A stretch of DNA of 64,000 bases from DASVCS01 sp036381495 (GTDB lineage: Bacteria > Gemmatimonadota > Gemmatimonadetes > Longimicrobiales > RSA9): assembly GCA_036381495.1 (NCBI GenBank), contig DASVCS010000059.1, forward strand, positions 62,001 to 126,000, in the 5' to 3' direction. The position numbers and the translations under genes were made by a program. Of this stretch, positions 44,480-53,852 are shown piece after piece; position 1 is the first letter of the stretch, and each line of letters starts with the position of its first letter. The notes below the pieces were generated by a model that saw only the letters and a program-made list of their open reading frames with translations, ran no database searches and was not told the origin of the DNA.

Positions 44480-45094
44480 ATGCCGAAGGACGGGACGGAA
44501 ACACGCACGCAGATCATGGACACCGCCGAGGCGTTGATCCTGGATCACGGCTACGCGGGGACCTCGGTGGAGGCGATCGTGGAGGCGGCGGGGGTCACGA
44601 AGGGCGCGTTCTTCCACCATTTCCGCTCGAAGATGGATCTGGCGCGCGCGCTGGTGGAGCGTTACGCCGATCTGGATGCGGGGCTGCTGGAGCGGACGAT
44701 GGAGGAGGCGGAGCGGGCGAGTGATGATCCGGCGGAGCAGCTCGTGGCGTTCGTGGAGTTGTGTGCGGAGGAGATGGAGGAGTTCGCCGAGCCGCACCCG
44801 GGCTGTCTCTTCGCGTCGTTCTGCTACGAAGCGCAGCTCTTCGATGCGGACACGCACCGGATCATTCGTGACGCGACGGTGTTGTGGCGCGAGCGGCTGG
44901 GCGCGAAGGTCCGTGAGGCGGTGGCGTTGCATCCGCCGCGCATCGAGGTGGATCCCGATGCGCTGGCGGACATGCTGTGGGTGGTCTTCGAGGGATCGTT
45001 CCTGCTCTCGCGGGCGATGGCGGACCCGGAGGCGGTGGCGGTGCAGCTCCGGCAGTATCGCGGGTATCTCGAGTTGCTGTTCGGGGTGGTGTAG
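44480..45094 (+). CDS. TetR-family repressor
   Basis: 204 residues. N-terminal HTH: TRTQIMDTAEALILDHGYAGTSVEAIVEAAGVTKGAFFHHFRSKMDLARALVERY, the standard TetR recognition-helix pattern (T-x-x-x-x-x-x-x-G-V-x-x-G-x-x-x-x-H-F). The C-terminal domain (PAEQLVAFVELCAEEMEEFAEPHPGCLFASFCYEAQLFD) resembles the TetR_C group with HPGCL. A probable repressor of itself and of the divergent methyltransferase gene, through the two matching palindromes. The inducer is unknown but plausibly the methyltransferase's substrate. Confidence 0.93.
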   Translation: MPKDGTETRTQIMDTAEALILDHGYAGTSVEAIVEAAGVTKGAFFHHFRSKMDLARALVERYADLDAGLLERTMEEAERASDDPAEQLVAFVELCAEEMEEFAEPHPGCLFASFCYEAQLFDADTHRIIRDATVLWRERLGAKVREAVALHPPRIEVDPDALADMLWVVFEGSFLLSRAMADPEAVAVQLRQYRGYLELLFGVV

Positions 45095-45356
45095 GGGCGG
45101 GCGTTCGATGCGGGTTCGGGAGGGGGTGGGTGGGGCTAGGCGAGCACGGTCGAGATGTAGCCGGCCGCCTGCGGGAGCAGTCGGTGGTCGCGTGAGGGAT
45201 CCGGTCAATCCAGCCCTTGTTCGAAGGCATCCGCGCGTCTCTTCCGACGTCGTATCGGCGACCGGACAGCCGCGACGTTGAGCCTGCCCGCCGGAACGCC
45301 GCATCCCGGTTCAGCCGCTCCAGCTCAGGGAAGCCGCGATCGTGTCGGCTCCTCTC
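45095..45356. other. Spacer between the tetR and kinase gene 3' ends
   Basis: No gene supported. Leads into repeat C copy 5. Confidence 0.4.
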
Positions 45357-45447
45357 CAAAGCGGTTGCCGCGTCCCTCCGGAGTCGCACGCGCCCGCGGA
45401 CCGAGTGCAGCGAGCGGCCACACGGCTCCGAACCCGCGGGTGAACCG
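45357..45447 (+). repeat. Dispersed repeat C, copy 5
   Basis: Best-preserved copy: AAGCGGTTGCCGCGTCCCTC, CGGAGTCGCACGCG, then GCGAGCGGCCACACGGCTCC and GAACCCGCGGGTGAACCG. Ends 3 bp before the stop codon of the kinase gene. Confidence 0.65.
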
Positions 45448-45449
45448 TG

Positions 45450-48400
45450 CTATCCCTGCCGTCCCTGCGATCGAGCCGTCGTGAGCCGCTGGAGTCTCTC
45501 CTCCGCGGCCGCGACCTGGCTCGGCGTTGCACCGCGTGCCCGGGCCAGCGCCTCGAGCGCGCTACGGAGCAGCGGTTCCGCTTCCGCGACCCGTCCCTGC
45601 GCCGCGAGGGCCGCGCCCAGGACGCTCCGGGCCTCGGCCAGGCTCGGACCGCGCTCGCGCACCGATTCGAAGATGGCCAGTGCGGCGCGCGCATTCGCCT
45701 CGGCATTGGCCGGTCGTCCAAGCCGCGTTTCCACGTCCGCGAGCCGGACGAGCGTGAGAGCGGTCTCGGGATGCCTGGCGCCCACCGTCGCGCGCTGCGT
45801 CTCCAGCAGGTCGCGCAGCAGCGAGTCGGCGAGCGCGAGCCGGCCCCGGGCCATGTGCACCTGTGCCAGGACCATCCGCGCCCACAGCCCGAAGCGGTGG
45901 TCGGGGCGGAGCACCCTGCGCGTCAGCGCAAGCGATGCCTGCGCATTCGTCTCGGCATCGTCGAGCCGGCCGGCGCCGAGATCCAATCTCGCGAAATTGA
46001 GCAGAACGGACGCGCGATACGGGTGGTCGCGGCCGAGCACGGCGTCCATCCGATCGAGCGTCCCGGTGAGGTGCGTGCGCGCCCGGTCGAACTGACCCAT
46101 CGACGCGTAGGCCTGCGCGATCGTGATCTCCGTCCCGAACACGAGCGGATGCGTGGGCGCGTACCGCGCGCGGTGCACGGCGTTCGCCTCCTCCATGAGC
46201 TGCACCGCGCGTTCGCCCTCGTCGACGTTGAGGAGGATGAAGCCGAGCACCAGGCGCGCTTCCGCCGCACCCGGGTGATCGCTGCCCCACACCGAATCGG
46301 CCATGGCGACGGCCTCCTCGCCGACGTCCACGGCATCCGCGAAACGGCCGAGGAGCGAACGCGCGCGCGCGAGCCCCATGAGCGTCTGCGCGACCGCCGG
46401 ATGCGCCTCGCCGTAGATCTGCCGGCGCAGCGCGAGCGCCCGGAGGAAGAGAGGCTCGGCCTCTGCGGGGCGGCGGCGGATCATGCGCAGCGTCCCGAGC
46501 TCGTTCAGGCTCGTCGCCATCTCCGGATGCGGTGCGCCGCCGAGTCGGGCGTAGCGCTCGATCGACCGCTCGAGTAGCGAGTCCGCGCGATCGAATTCGC
46601 CCTGACCATGCGCGGCGACGGCCAGACCGTAGAGCGCCTGCGCGATCCGTGCGTCGTCGGGGTTCGCGCTCCGCCTGAGCAGCGAGAGCGCTTCCGTGTA
46701 CGCTTCGGAGGCCTCGGATGTCGCCTCGGGCGATCCGGCGAGGCGCAGTGCGCCGCCGAGCGCGAGCAACGCCTCGGCAAGCGCGGGGTGCGGCTCCCCT
46801 GCTCGACCGTGCTCGCGGAGGATCGCCGTCGCGGTCCTGGCCAACCCGACCGCCTCCGCCTCTCGCCCCTGCTGGATGCGCAGCTCCGCGAGGCGGGTCA
46901 TGCTCTCCGCGACCCGCGGGTGCGCCTCGCCGTGCACCGTGCGCCGCAATTCGAGCGCGCGCTCGAGCTGACCGCTCGCGTCATCGAAGAGTCCCAGATT
47001 CTCGTAGATCCGTCCCACCTCGGCGAGCAGATCGGCCTGGGATTCCGGATCGCCGGCGAAGTCGTCCGCGATGCGCTCGGCGCCGCGGGCGAGGACCTCC
47101 CTCGCGGTGACGGTCTCGCCGCGCGTCGAGTTCGGGTCGGACATGCGGAACATGTCGACCAGCAGCGCAGAGAGGCGTTCCGCCCGATCGCGGTCGGCCG
47201 CGGCCTGAACGGCCTCGGCGCGGGCGCGCCGCGCCTGCCACGTCGTCCCGAGGAGGCCGAAGACGAGCGACGCCGCCGCGAGACTCGCCAGCGTCACGGC
47301 TGCACGGTTGCGGCCGATGAACCTGCGGAGCCGGTAGCCGACGGAGTCCGGCCGGGCGAGCACCGGCCGGCCGTCGAGGAAACGGGTCACGTCCTCGGCG
47401 AACTGGCCGGCCGATGCGTAACGGCGCTCGGGCTCCTTGCGCAGCGCCATCAGGACGATGTGATCGAGGTCGCCGCGGAGCTGCCGGGCCAGATCGCGGG
47501 GCCGCGTGTGCCGGACGGCGGCGACATCCGCGGCGGACGTTCCGGCGGACCGGATCCGGCCGGAGCCTGTCTCCAGCAAGGCGCTGGGCGGGCTCGGCTC
47601 GCGGTTGCAGACGGCGTGATAGAACTCGAGAGGCGTCGACGCATCGAACGGTCGCGCGCCGGTGAGCAGCTCGTAGAGCAGCACGCCCAGCGCGTAGACG
47701 TCCGTGGCCGTCGTGATCGGCTGTCGTTGGAGCTGCTCCGGCGCCGCGTATCCGGGCGTGAACACGAGTGTGTCGGCGGTCCGGGCCGCCATCGCGCCCG
47801 CGTCCTCGGGATCGAGCAGCTTCGCGATGCCGAAATCGAGGAGCCGCACCCGACCCTCGGCCGTGACCAGGATGTTCGACGGCTTGAGGTCGCGATGCAC
47901 CACCAGGTTGCGGTGCGCGTACTGGACCGCCTCGCACACCGTCCGGAAGAGCCGGAGCCGTTCCCGGACGGCGAGCCGATGCGCATCGGCGTACTCGGTG
48001 ATGGGAACGCCGCGGACGTACTCCATCACCAGATACGGCTGCCCGTCCGGGGTGACTCCGCCCTCGAGCAACGTCGCGATGCTGGGATGCTGGAGGTTGG
48101 CGAGGATCTGCCGCTCGATGCGGAAACGCCGGCTGACCTCGTCCGCGCCGAGGCCGGAGCGGACCACCTTGACCGCGACCTCCCGATGGTACTGCTCGTC
48201 GACCCGCTGCGCCCGATAGACCTCGCCCATGCCGCCGCGGCCGAGGAGCTCCTCGAGCCGATAGGCGCCGATCCGGGCACCCATCATCGAGCCGGGCACG
48301 CGCGGCACCTCGTCCGCCGACGTCACCCCGTCCGGCTCGCCGGCCGTGAAGTGCGCCGCGAGCACGGCATTGACCTCCGCGCGGAACTCCGCGTCCCCGG

Positions 48401-48497
48401 CGCACGCACGGTCGAGATAGGCCTCGCGCTCCTCGGGCGCGACCGCGAGCGCACCGAAGAACGCGGATTGGAGTCTCTCCCAGGCGTCCGGATCCAT
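45450..48497 (-). CDS. Ser/Thr protein kinase with transmembrane segment and TPR repeats
   Basis: 1015 residues. PknB-type kinase domain: Gly-rich loop LGRGGMGEVYRA (85-96), ATP-binding K110 (EVAVKVV), catalytic HRDLKPSN (201-208), DFG (221-223), PGYAAPEQLQ (activation/P+1). All catalytic residues are present. One membrane segment (VTLASLAAASLVFGLLGTTW, about 393-412) separates it from an outside part of about 600 residues made of TPR repeats (e.g. AEVGRIYENLGLFDDASGQLERALELRR, LNELGTLRMIRRRPAEAEPLFLRALALRR). Kinases of this form are regularly encoded next to an ECF sigma gene in Acidobacteria, Planctomycetes and Gemmatimonadota, as here (divergent, 300 bp). The target is unknown. Confidence 0.93.
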   Translation of the reverse strand: MDPDAWERLQSAFFGALAVAPEEREAYLDRACAGDAEFRAEVNAVLAAHFTAGEPDGVTSADEVPRVPGSMMGARIGAYRLEELLGRGGMGEVYRAQRVDEQYHREVAVKVVRSGLGADEVSRRFRIERQILANLQHPSIATLLEGGVTPDGQPYLVMEYVRGVPITEYADAHRLAVRERLRLFRTVCEAVQYAHRNLVVHRDLKPSNILVTAEGRVRLLDFGIAKLLDPEDAGAMAARTADTLVFTPGYAAPEQLQRQPITTATDVYALGVLLYELLTGARPFDASTPLEFYHAVCNREPSPPSALLETGSGRIRSAGTSAADVAAVRHTRPRDLARQLRGDLDHIVLMALRKEPERRYASAGQFAEDVTRFLDGRPVLARPDSVGYRLRRFIGRNRAAVTLASLAAASLVFGLLGTTWQARRARAEAVQAAADRDRAERLSALLVDMFRMSDPNSTRGETVTAREVLARGAERIADDFAGDPESQADLLAEVGRIYENLGLFDDASGQLERALELRRTVHGEAHPRVAESMTRLAELRIQQGREAEAVGLARTATAILREHGRAGEPHPALAEALLALGGALRLAGSPEATSEASEAYTEALSLLRRSANPDDARIAQALYGLAVAAHGQGEFDRADSLLERSIERYARLGGAPHPEMATSLNELGTLRMIRRRPAEAEPLFLRALALRRQIYGEAHPAVAQTLMGLARARSLLGRFADAVDVGEEAVAMADSVWGSDHPGAAEARLVLGFILLNVDEGERAVQLMEEANAVHRARYAPTHPLVFGTEITIAQAYASMGQFDRARTHLTGTLDRMDAVLGRDHPYRASVLLNFARLDLGAGRLDDAETNAQASLALTRRVLRPDHRFGLWARMVLAQVHMARGRLALADSLLRDLLETQRATVGARHPETALTLVRLADVETRLGRPANAEANARAALAIFESVRERGPSLAEARSVLGAALAAQGRVAEAEPLLRSALEALARARGATPSQVAAAEERLQRLTTARSQGRQG

Positions 48498-48797
48498 GAC
48501 CGCCTCGATCGAACGGACCGGTTGAATTCCGGCGGAAAAGCCGTAGCTTGCATCTTGCCCACGGCCTGCGCCGGCGACCCGTGCGTAGCGCCGCAGGCCC
48601 CCGCGCCCAGTTTACCGCAGCGGCAGAAGCTGCGCCACCGTACGCCGTGCCCGGAGGCTCCGGCTCGAATGCGGGCACTCGGGCTGCACGGCACGCGGCG
48701 GCCGTCCGCCGCGGGAACGCAACGCGGAGCGGACCACGTAGCATGATTCACCCTGTCCGACCGCCGCCCTCTCCCCCGGAGCGGTCCGCAGACCCGA
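48498..48797. other. Divergent spacer between kinase and ECF sigma genes
   Basis: 300 bp. The TGTCCA-N15-GTCGCC motif seen at the four downstream genes is not present here in full; only TGTCCG (48755-48760) occurs, so autoregulation of the sigma gene by that motif is not supported. Confidence 0.45.
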
Positions 48798-49424
48798 ATG
48801 CCCGAAGGCCCGGTAACCCGACTGCTCGCCCGACTCCGTGAAGGCGACGCCGAGGCGCTGGACCGGCTGATCCCGCTCGTCTACGACGAGCTGCGGTCGC
48901 TGGCACGGGCGCAGCTCCGCCGCGAGGACCCGGGCCACACGCTCGGCTCGACCGCGCTCGTCCACGAAGCCTACATGCGAATGGCGGGACGGGGCGAGCT
49001 GGGCGCGGCGGATCGCCGTCATTTCTTCGCGATCGCCGCCCAGGCGATGCGACGTGTGCTGATCGACCACGCGCGCACCCGCAAACGCAAGAAGCGCGGT
49101 TCGGGTCGCGCGCTCCTCCCGCTCGACGATGCCGCCGCCTTCCTCAGCGACGACGCTGCCGACGAGCTGACGGCCATCGACGAGGCCCTCGAGCGATTGG
49201 CGAAGGCGAGCCCGCGTGCCGCGCGCGTCGTCGAATGCCGTTTCTTCGCCGGACTCACGCTCCAGGAGACGGCCGACGTCCTGGAGGTCTCGCTGAAGAC
49301 GGTCCAGCGCGACTGGCTGCTGGCGCGCGCCTGGCTCCGCAAGGAAGTCGAGCGCGACCTGCTGGCCGCCGAGCCGGACGGCGATGCCGCTGCTCCGCCG
49401 GAGCGGCCGGACGACGCGTCCTGA
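48798..49424 (+). CDS. ECF RNA polymerase sigma factor
   Basis: 208 residues from ATG 48798. Sigma-70 region 2 (RLREGDAEALDRLIPLVYDELRSLARAQLRREDPGHTLGSTALVHEAYMRM, with RHFFAIAAQAMRRVLIDHARTRK) and region 4 (LAKASPRAARVVECRFFAGLTLQETADVLEVSLKTVQRDWLLARAWLRKEV). This is the ECF group often encoded with Ser/Thr kinases (TIGR02999-like). No anti-sigma gene adjoins; the kinase may control it instead, which is known for related ECF groups but inferred here. Four downstream genes share a promoter motif that it may recognise. Confidence 0.93.
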   Translation: MPEGPVTRLLARLREGDAEALDRLIPLVYDELRSLARAQLRREDPGHTLGSTALVHEAYMRMAGRGELGAADRRHFFAIAAQAMRRVLIDHARTRKRKKRGSGRALLPLDDAAAFLSDDAADELTAIDEALERLAKASPRAARVVECRFFAGLTLQETADVLEVSLKTVQRDWLLARAWLRKEVERDLLAAEPDGDAAAPPERPDDAS

Positions 49425-49502
49425 TCCACGCGCCCCATCGATCGCCCATCACCCCGTGAGTGGCCGCCGGCGCCTGCCGGAGCCGGTCTCCCCATCCATC
49501 AA

Positions 49503-49530
49503 GGCGACAAACCGCCCTCGAGATTGGACA
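49503..49530 (-). promoter_or_regulatory. Inverted copy of the ECF-type motif (spacing 16)
   Basis: Minus strand TGTCCA (49525-49530), 16 bp, GTCGCC (49503-49508). It faces the plus-strand copy across 10 bp, so it would transcribe antisense to the sigma gene. Confidence 0.5.
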
Positions 49531-49540
49531 CCGGCGCGGA

Positions 49541-49567
49541 TGTCCATTTGCCGCCCGTTCTGTCGCC
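49541..49567 (+). promoter_or_regulatory. ECF-type promoter of the delta-60 lipoprotein gene
   Basis: TGTCCA (49541-49546), 15 bp, GTCGCC (49562-49567), 68 bp before the start codon. Same boxes and spacing as the promoters at 53.82, 55.02 and 55.15 kb. Confidence 0.7.
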
Positions 49568-49635
49568 ATGGTCAGGGGTCAGGGGCGACGCGCGAGGCTG
49601 CGCCCCGAACGGCGAGAACCGGGAAGGAGGGTGCC

Positions 49636-52467
49636 ATGCGCCGGGTGCGACGCTGGGTTCCGATCGCGTTCATGCTCACGCTCGCGGGGTGCGGCGACGA
49701 GACGCCGCAAGAACCGGAGGAGTCGCCGGGGCTCGAGGTCGGCTCGGTATTCCGGAACTGGTCGATCTACCGCCTCGCGAACGATCCGGCGTTCGACTCG
49801 CTCCTCACGGCCGGTGCCCAGGAAGGGGGCGTCGTCGACGTCGTGGAAGAGATCGGCGGACTGGTGGTCCGGCCGCCGGACGTCGGACCGACCGCCACCG
49901 CCGAGGTGTTCTCGAACGAGACCGGCCAGACGTTCTGGGTTTCCGCGCAGGCGCCGGCGCCCGACGGGCTGGCCGCGCCGGACAGTGCGGTCGGCAGCGA
50001 GTCGAAGCTCGGCCAGGTGCTGCGATTCCGGAAGGACGCGGAGGATGCGTCGCTCCGGTTCATCATCACGCAGGTGCAGCTCGAGGCGATCGATGACAAC
50101 GCGTCGGAGCCGACGCACGCCGAGTGTCCGTGGTGGGTGCGCGGCGTGCTGGTCGAGTTCGCCGGTGAGTGCGCTGAGTTGATGAAGGGCGAGATCGAGG
50201 CGACGTACTACGCGTACACGGATCCGACGCGCACCGAGCCGCTCGAGGCGTTCTACTTCGCGAACGCGACGGCGAAGCTCTTCGGCTGGGGCGCCGAGTG
50301 GTACCCGGACGTCTACACGGGCTCGCTCTCGGTCGACCCGCTCTTCCGCTCCGGCGACTTCGACTTCGAGATGGACACGGACGGCTCGGGCCGGCACCCG
50401 CGCATCCGGTTGGACGCGCCGGTCGCGGTCGACATCCCGCTCGATTCGGTCGATGCTGGCGAGGCGTTCGAGGTCGTCATGAAGGTGCGGGCCACCGTCC
50501 GCAACCGGCGGCAGCGCGAGTCGTATCTCGCGGCGTACTTCCGGGACCCGGCCACGAGCGACGGACTCACGGTCGAGTACGACGGGCTGACGCTGCTCCC
50601 GGCACCCGATGAGATCCCTGACGATGTCGTGTGGTCGCCGGCGCCGGCGCCGCCATGCGAACCGAACGCGGCAGCCGGCGCGGGCGGCACGATCGCGTTC
50701 GAAACGGCCGCATTCCTGGATGCCGAGTGGCCGGGTGGCAACACCGCGATCGCGGTGACCCGGACCGGGGGCAGTGCCGGCCCCGCGAGCGTGGTCTTCG
50801 CCGCGGGCGACGGGACGGCCACCGCCGGATCGGACTACCAATCGGTCACGACGCTGATCCTCTTCGCCGACGGGGAGGAGGGGCGGCGGGCGGTTCCGGT
50901 CCCGATCCTCACGGACGATGACGAGGAGGCGGACGAGACCGTGATGCTGTCGCTCACGTCTCCCGGCGGCTGCGCCACGCTCGGTCTGGCGAACGCGGAG
51001 CTGACGATCCTGGACGACGACCAGCCGCCGCCGGCCGAATACACGGTGGGCGGGACCGTGACCGGATTGGAGGGCACGGGCCTCGAACTGAGGAACATCG
51101 CCGCGGTCATCGCGATCACGGACAACGGCCCGTTCGCCTTCCCAGTCGGGTACCCGCCGGGCCGGAGCTACGACGTCACCGTCGACCAGCAGCCGAGCGA
51201 CCCGCTGCAGGCGTGCACGGTCACGAACGGCCAGGGCACGATCGCCGATCAGGACGTGACGGACATCCTCGTGACGTGCGTGACGCCGTCGAGCGACTTG
51301 CTGGACCCCGGCTTCGGCACGGGCGGCATCGTGAAGGTGGACATCGGCCCCGACTCGGATGACCGCATCGCGACGGCGCTGGCGCTCCAGGCGGACGGCA
51401 AGATCCTGGCGGTCGGCAGGAACACGCTGGTGCGCTACAACGCCGATGGCACGCTGGACACCGGTTTCGGCACGAACGGCGAGGTCGCGGTGAGCTTCGG
51501 CACCGGCGACACACGGCTGTACGACGTCGCCGTGCAGCCCGATGGCCGGATCCTGGTCGCCGGGGGTGCGGTCGATCCGGTCAGCCTTCCGGCCGACGAC
51601 GACTTCGGCCTGGCCCGCTTCGAGGCGGATGGCGCGCCCGACGCCGGCTTCGGCAACGGCGGCGTGGTGACGACCGACTTCGATGGCCGGATCGACGCGG
51701 CATACGACATCCTGATCCAGCCGGACGGCGCGATCGTGCTTGCCGGCCTCGCGCTCGTAGGCGCCGGGATCGACTCCGAATTCGCGCTGGCGCGCTACAC
51801 GAGCGCGGGCGTCCCCGATTCGACGTTCGGTGCCGATGGCGACGGCACGGCGACCGTGGACCTCGCCGGCGACTCGGACATCGGCTACGCGGCCGCGCTC
51901 CAGTCCGACGGCAAGATCGTGGTCGTCGGGCGGGCGGCCCCGTCCGGCGGCTCCGACCCGGACATCGGCGTCGCGCGCTTCGATGCGAGCGGGATCCTGG
52001 ACTCAAGCTTCGGCAGCGGCGGCATCGTGCGGGTGCCGACCGCCGACGCCGAGTGGGCGCTCGACGTGGCCGTGGATGCGAGCGACCGGATCCTGGTCTC
52101 CGGCAGCTTCGGCACCGACGCGTTCGTCGCGCGCTACGACGCGAACGGGGCTGCCGATGCCGGTTTCGGCGGGGGGATGGTCGTGTCCACGTTGCTCTCC
52201 GGCGCCAACGGCATCGCGCTGGACGACACGGGCCGGATCCTCATCGTCGGCGAAGGCGACGACGACTTCGGCGTGGTCCGCCTGCTGGACGACGGCACGG
52301 TCGACACGGACTTCGGTACGGACGGCCTCGTCACGGCGGACTTCTTCGGCGGATTGGACGTGGCCAGCGACGTGGTGATCCAGCCGATCGACGGGAAGAT
52401 GGTCGTCGGCGGATGGATCACGGACAGCGGTCTGCCGAGGGTCGGACTGATCCGGGTGCTGCCCTAG
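49636..52467 (+). CDS. Calx-beta and delta-60-repeat lipoprotein
   Basis: 943 residues from ATG 49636 (GGAAGGAGGG upstream); the open frame runs further upstream without a signal peptide. Signal peptide with lipobox LAGC. A Calx-beta domain lies near 360-460 (ITIAFETAAFLDAEWPG-like region with AGDGTATAGSDYQSVTTLI and DDDEEADETVMLSL), with Ca-binding acidic residues. From about 555 on there are eight or so delta-60 repeats (DUF5122): LDPGFGTGGIVKVDIG, LALQADGKILAVGR, VAVQPDGRILVAGG, DILIQPDGAIVLAGLA. These form a large propeller. Secreted or surface role unknown. First of the genes with the ECF-type promoter. Confidence 0.83.
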   Translation: MRRVRRWVPIAFMLTLAGCGDETPQEPEESPGLEVGSVFRNWSIYRLANDPAFDSLLTAGAQEGGVVDVVEEIGGLVVRPPDVGPTATAEVFSNETGQTFWVSAQAPAPDGLAAPDSAVGSESKLGQVLRFRKDAEDASLRFIITQVQLEAIDDNASEPTHAECPWWVRGVLVEFAGECAELMKGEIEATYYAYTDPTRTEPLEAFYFANATAKLFGWGAEWYPDVYTGSLSVDPLFRSGDFDFEMDTDGSGRHPRIRLDAPVAVDIPLDSVDAGEAFEVVMKVRATVRNRRQRESYLAAYFRDPATSDGLTVEYDGLTLLPAPDEIPDDVVWSPAPAPPCEPNAAAGAGGTIAFETAAFLDAEWPGGNTAIAVTRTGGSAGPASVVFAAGDGTATAGSDYQSVTTLILFADGEEGRRAVPVPILTDDDEEADETVMLSLTSPGGCATLGLANAELTILDDDQPPPAEYTVGGTVTGLEGTGLELRNIAAVIAITDNGPFAFPVGYPPGRSYDVTVDQQPSDPLQACTVTNGQGTIADQDVTDILVTCVTPSSDLLDPGFGTGGIVKVDIGPDSDDRIATALALQADGKILAVGRNTLVRYNADGTLDTGFGTNGEVAVSFGTGDTRLYDVAVQPDGRILVAGGAVDPVSLPADDDFGLARFEADGAPDAGFGNGGVVTTDFDGRIDAAYDILIQPDGAIVLAGLALVGAGIDSEFALARYTSAGVPDSTFGADGDGTATVDLAGDSDIGYAAALQSDGKIVVVGRAAPSGGSDPDIGVARFDASGILDSSFGSGGIVRVPTADAEWALDVAVDASDRILVSGSFGTDAFVARYDANGAADAGFGGGMVVSTLLSGANGIALDDTGRILIVGEGDDDFGVVRLLDDGTVDTDFGTDGLVTADFFGGLDVASDVVIQPIDGKMVVGGWITDSGLPRVGLIRVLP

Positions 52468-52495
52468 CGCGACGCGGAGGGTGAGCAACCGGAAA

Positions 52496-52527
52496 GGGCG
52501 GGCCGATCCACGTGGATCGGCCCGCCC
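52496..52527. terminator. Bidirectional terminator, 32-bp perfect palindrome
   Basis: Stem of 15 bp (GGGCGGGCCGATCCA / TGGATCGGCCCGCCC), 29 bp after the delta-60 gene stop, followed by CTCTCTTCC. It separates the plus-strand gene from the minus-strand esterases. Confidence 0.7.
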
Positions 52528-52615
52528 CTCTCTTCCCCGGTACGACCGCTCGGCGGAGTGTTCGGATCGGCTCCGCGCCCGGCTCCGCGCTACTTTCGCT
52601 CGCGCACCCGCCGCG

Positions 52616-53743
52616 TCAGGGCGTCAGTCGAAGGTCCCGGAAGAACTCCCAGAACCGGTCCGCCGCGTCCCACTCGAGCGGGTTGTTCTCGCCGTTCGGG
52701 TACCTGTGCCCGAGCCCCCCGAGCACGATGAGCCGGAAGCTGTTCCCCCACGGCTGACCGAGCGGCGTGCTCCACTCGATGTTGGTCTGGCCGTTCAGCT
52801 CGAGCACGTCGTACGGCTCCCACGCCAGGTCGAAGCCGGCGACCGCGGACTCGAGGCAGCCGACGAGCGCGTCGTGGTCGAGCAGAGAGTCGGCGTCGAG
52901 CGGCAGCGGCTCGAACGCCGTCGTGTCCCCGTCGACGATGTGCCCCAGGATCTTACCGTCGATCGTGCCGAGTACCAGGATGGCCGGCCGCGGCGGCGCG
53001 GCCGTCCAATCCGCGTCCACCGGGTCGCAGAATCGGCCGGCGACGTACGCGAAGGCGGCAATGCGGTCCGTCGCCTCGATAGCCAGTCGCGCGGTCATCG
53101 AGGCGCCGTTCGAGAAGCCGGTCGCGTACATCCGCTCCGGGTCCGCGTACGCCGTGCTCTCGAGGTCGTCCAGTATGGCGCGCGCGAACGCCACGTCATC
53201 CGCCGGCCATGGCGCGTCCTCGGGGTAGCCGGCCGGCCGCCGCGTCGGATCGATCTCGGGCGCCACGTAGTAGTCGTGCCACTGCGTCGCCCAGCGGTCG
53301 TCCTCGATCAGGTAGTGCCTGAGCGCCGTCGGGAAGACGGCGATCAGCCCGACCTCATCCGCCTTCTCCTTCCACCGCGAGAGCCGGTAGAACCGCTCGC
53401 CCGTCTGGCTGCCGCCATGAAACATGAGGACCACGGGCGCGGGCGACGCCGCCGTGAAGGTGTGACCGGGCGGCACGTAGACCAGGTACTGCCGCGGGTA
53501 GCCGTCCACCTCGACCGTGCGGCAGTTGACGCCGCCGACGTACGGATCCCCGGCCACGCCCGCCGCGTCGCACGGCTCCGGCAGCTCCGGAGGATCCACC
53601 GGCAGCTCCATCGGATCCTCGACCTCGTTCATCCCGGGCTCGGCCGGGTCGGAATCGCATGCCGCGGCGAGCGCCGCGACAGCGCCGAGGGTCATGATGA
53701 TTCGGGCCGGCCACCGGCCGCGAAGGGCGCTTGCGCCAATCAT
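52616..53743 (-). CDS. LpqC/PHB-depolymerase-like esterase lipoprotein, copy 1
   Basis: 375 residues from ATG 53743 (GGAGGAGAC upstream). Lipobox ALAAAC. Alpha/beta hydrolase of the esterase_phb/LpqC group: RQYLVYVPPGHTFTAASPAPVVLMFHGGSQTGERF (oxyanion), nucleophile S211 in GFSNGAS, an Asp/His pair toward the end (GTIDGKIL, GLGHRYPNGENN). It should cleave ester bonds (feruloyl or polyester-type) outside the cytoplasm; the substrate is unknown. Tandem duplicate of the next gene, sharing the promoter motif in front. The linker of acidic and Pro residues after Cys (MNEVEDPMELPVDPP) is unique to this copy. Confidence 0.88.
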   Translation of the reverse strand: MIGASALRGRWPARIIMTLGAVAALAAACDSDPAEPGMNEVEDPMELPVDPPELPEPCDAAGVAGDPYVGGVNCRTVEVDGYPRQYLVYVPPGHTFTAASPAPVVLMFHGGSQTGERFYRLSRWKEKADEVGLIAVFPTALRHYLIEDDRWATQWHDYYVAPEIDPTRRPAGYPEDAPWPADDVAFARAILDDLESTAYADPERMYATGFSNGASMTARLAIEATDRIAAFAYVAGRFCDPVDADWTAAPPRPAILVLGTIDGKILGHIVDGDTTAFEPLPLDADSLLDHDALVGCLESAVAGFDLAWEPYDVLELNGQTNIEWSTPLGQPWGNSFRLIVLGGLGHRYPNGENNPLEWDAADRFWEFFRDLRLTP

Positions 53744-53808
53744 TCGTCTCCTCCGCCATCAGGGTGCCGGGCCGCGGGACATCCCCCTCGTGCGGCCCCG
53801 GGATCCAT

Positions 53809-53835
53809 GGCGACGGACGATCGGCGGATTGGACA
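53809..53835 (-). promoter_or_regulatory. ECF-type promoter of esterase copy 1
   Basis: Minus strand TGTCCA (53830-53835), 15 bp, GTCGCC (53809-53814), followed by ATGGATCCCGG. Only 18 bp after the stop of copy 2, so it gives copy 1 its own transcript. Confidence 0.7.
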
Positions 53836-53852
53836 TCGGCGGCGGCGCATCG

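Noticed and set aside
48498..48797. ECF-type motif in front of the sigma gene itself
   Set aside because: Only TGTCCG at 48755 is seen and no GTCGCC 15-16 bp later, so autoregulation is not supported.
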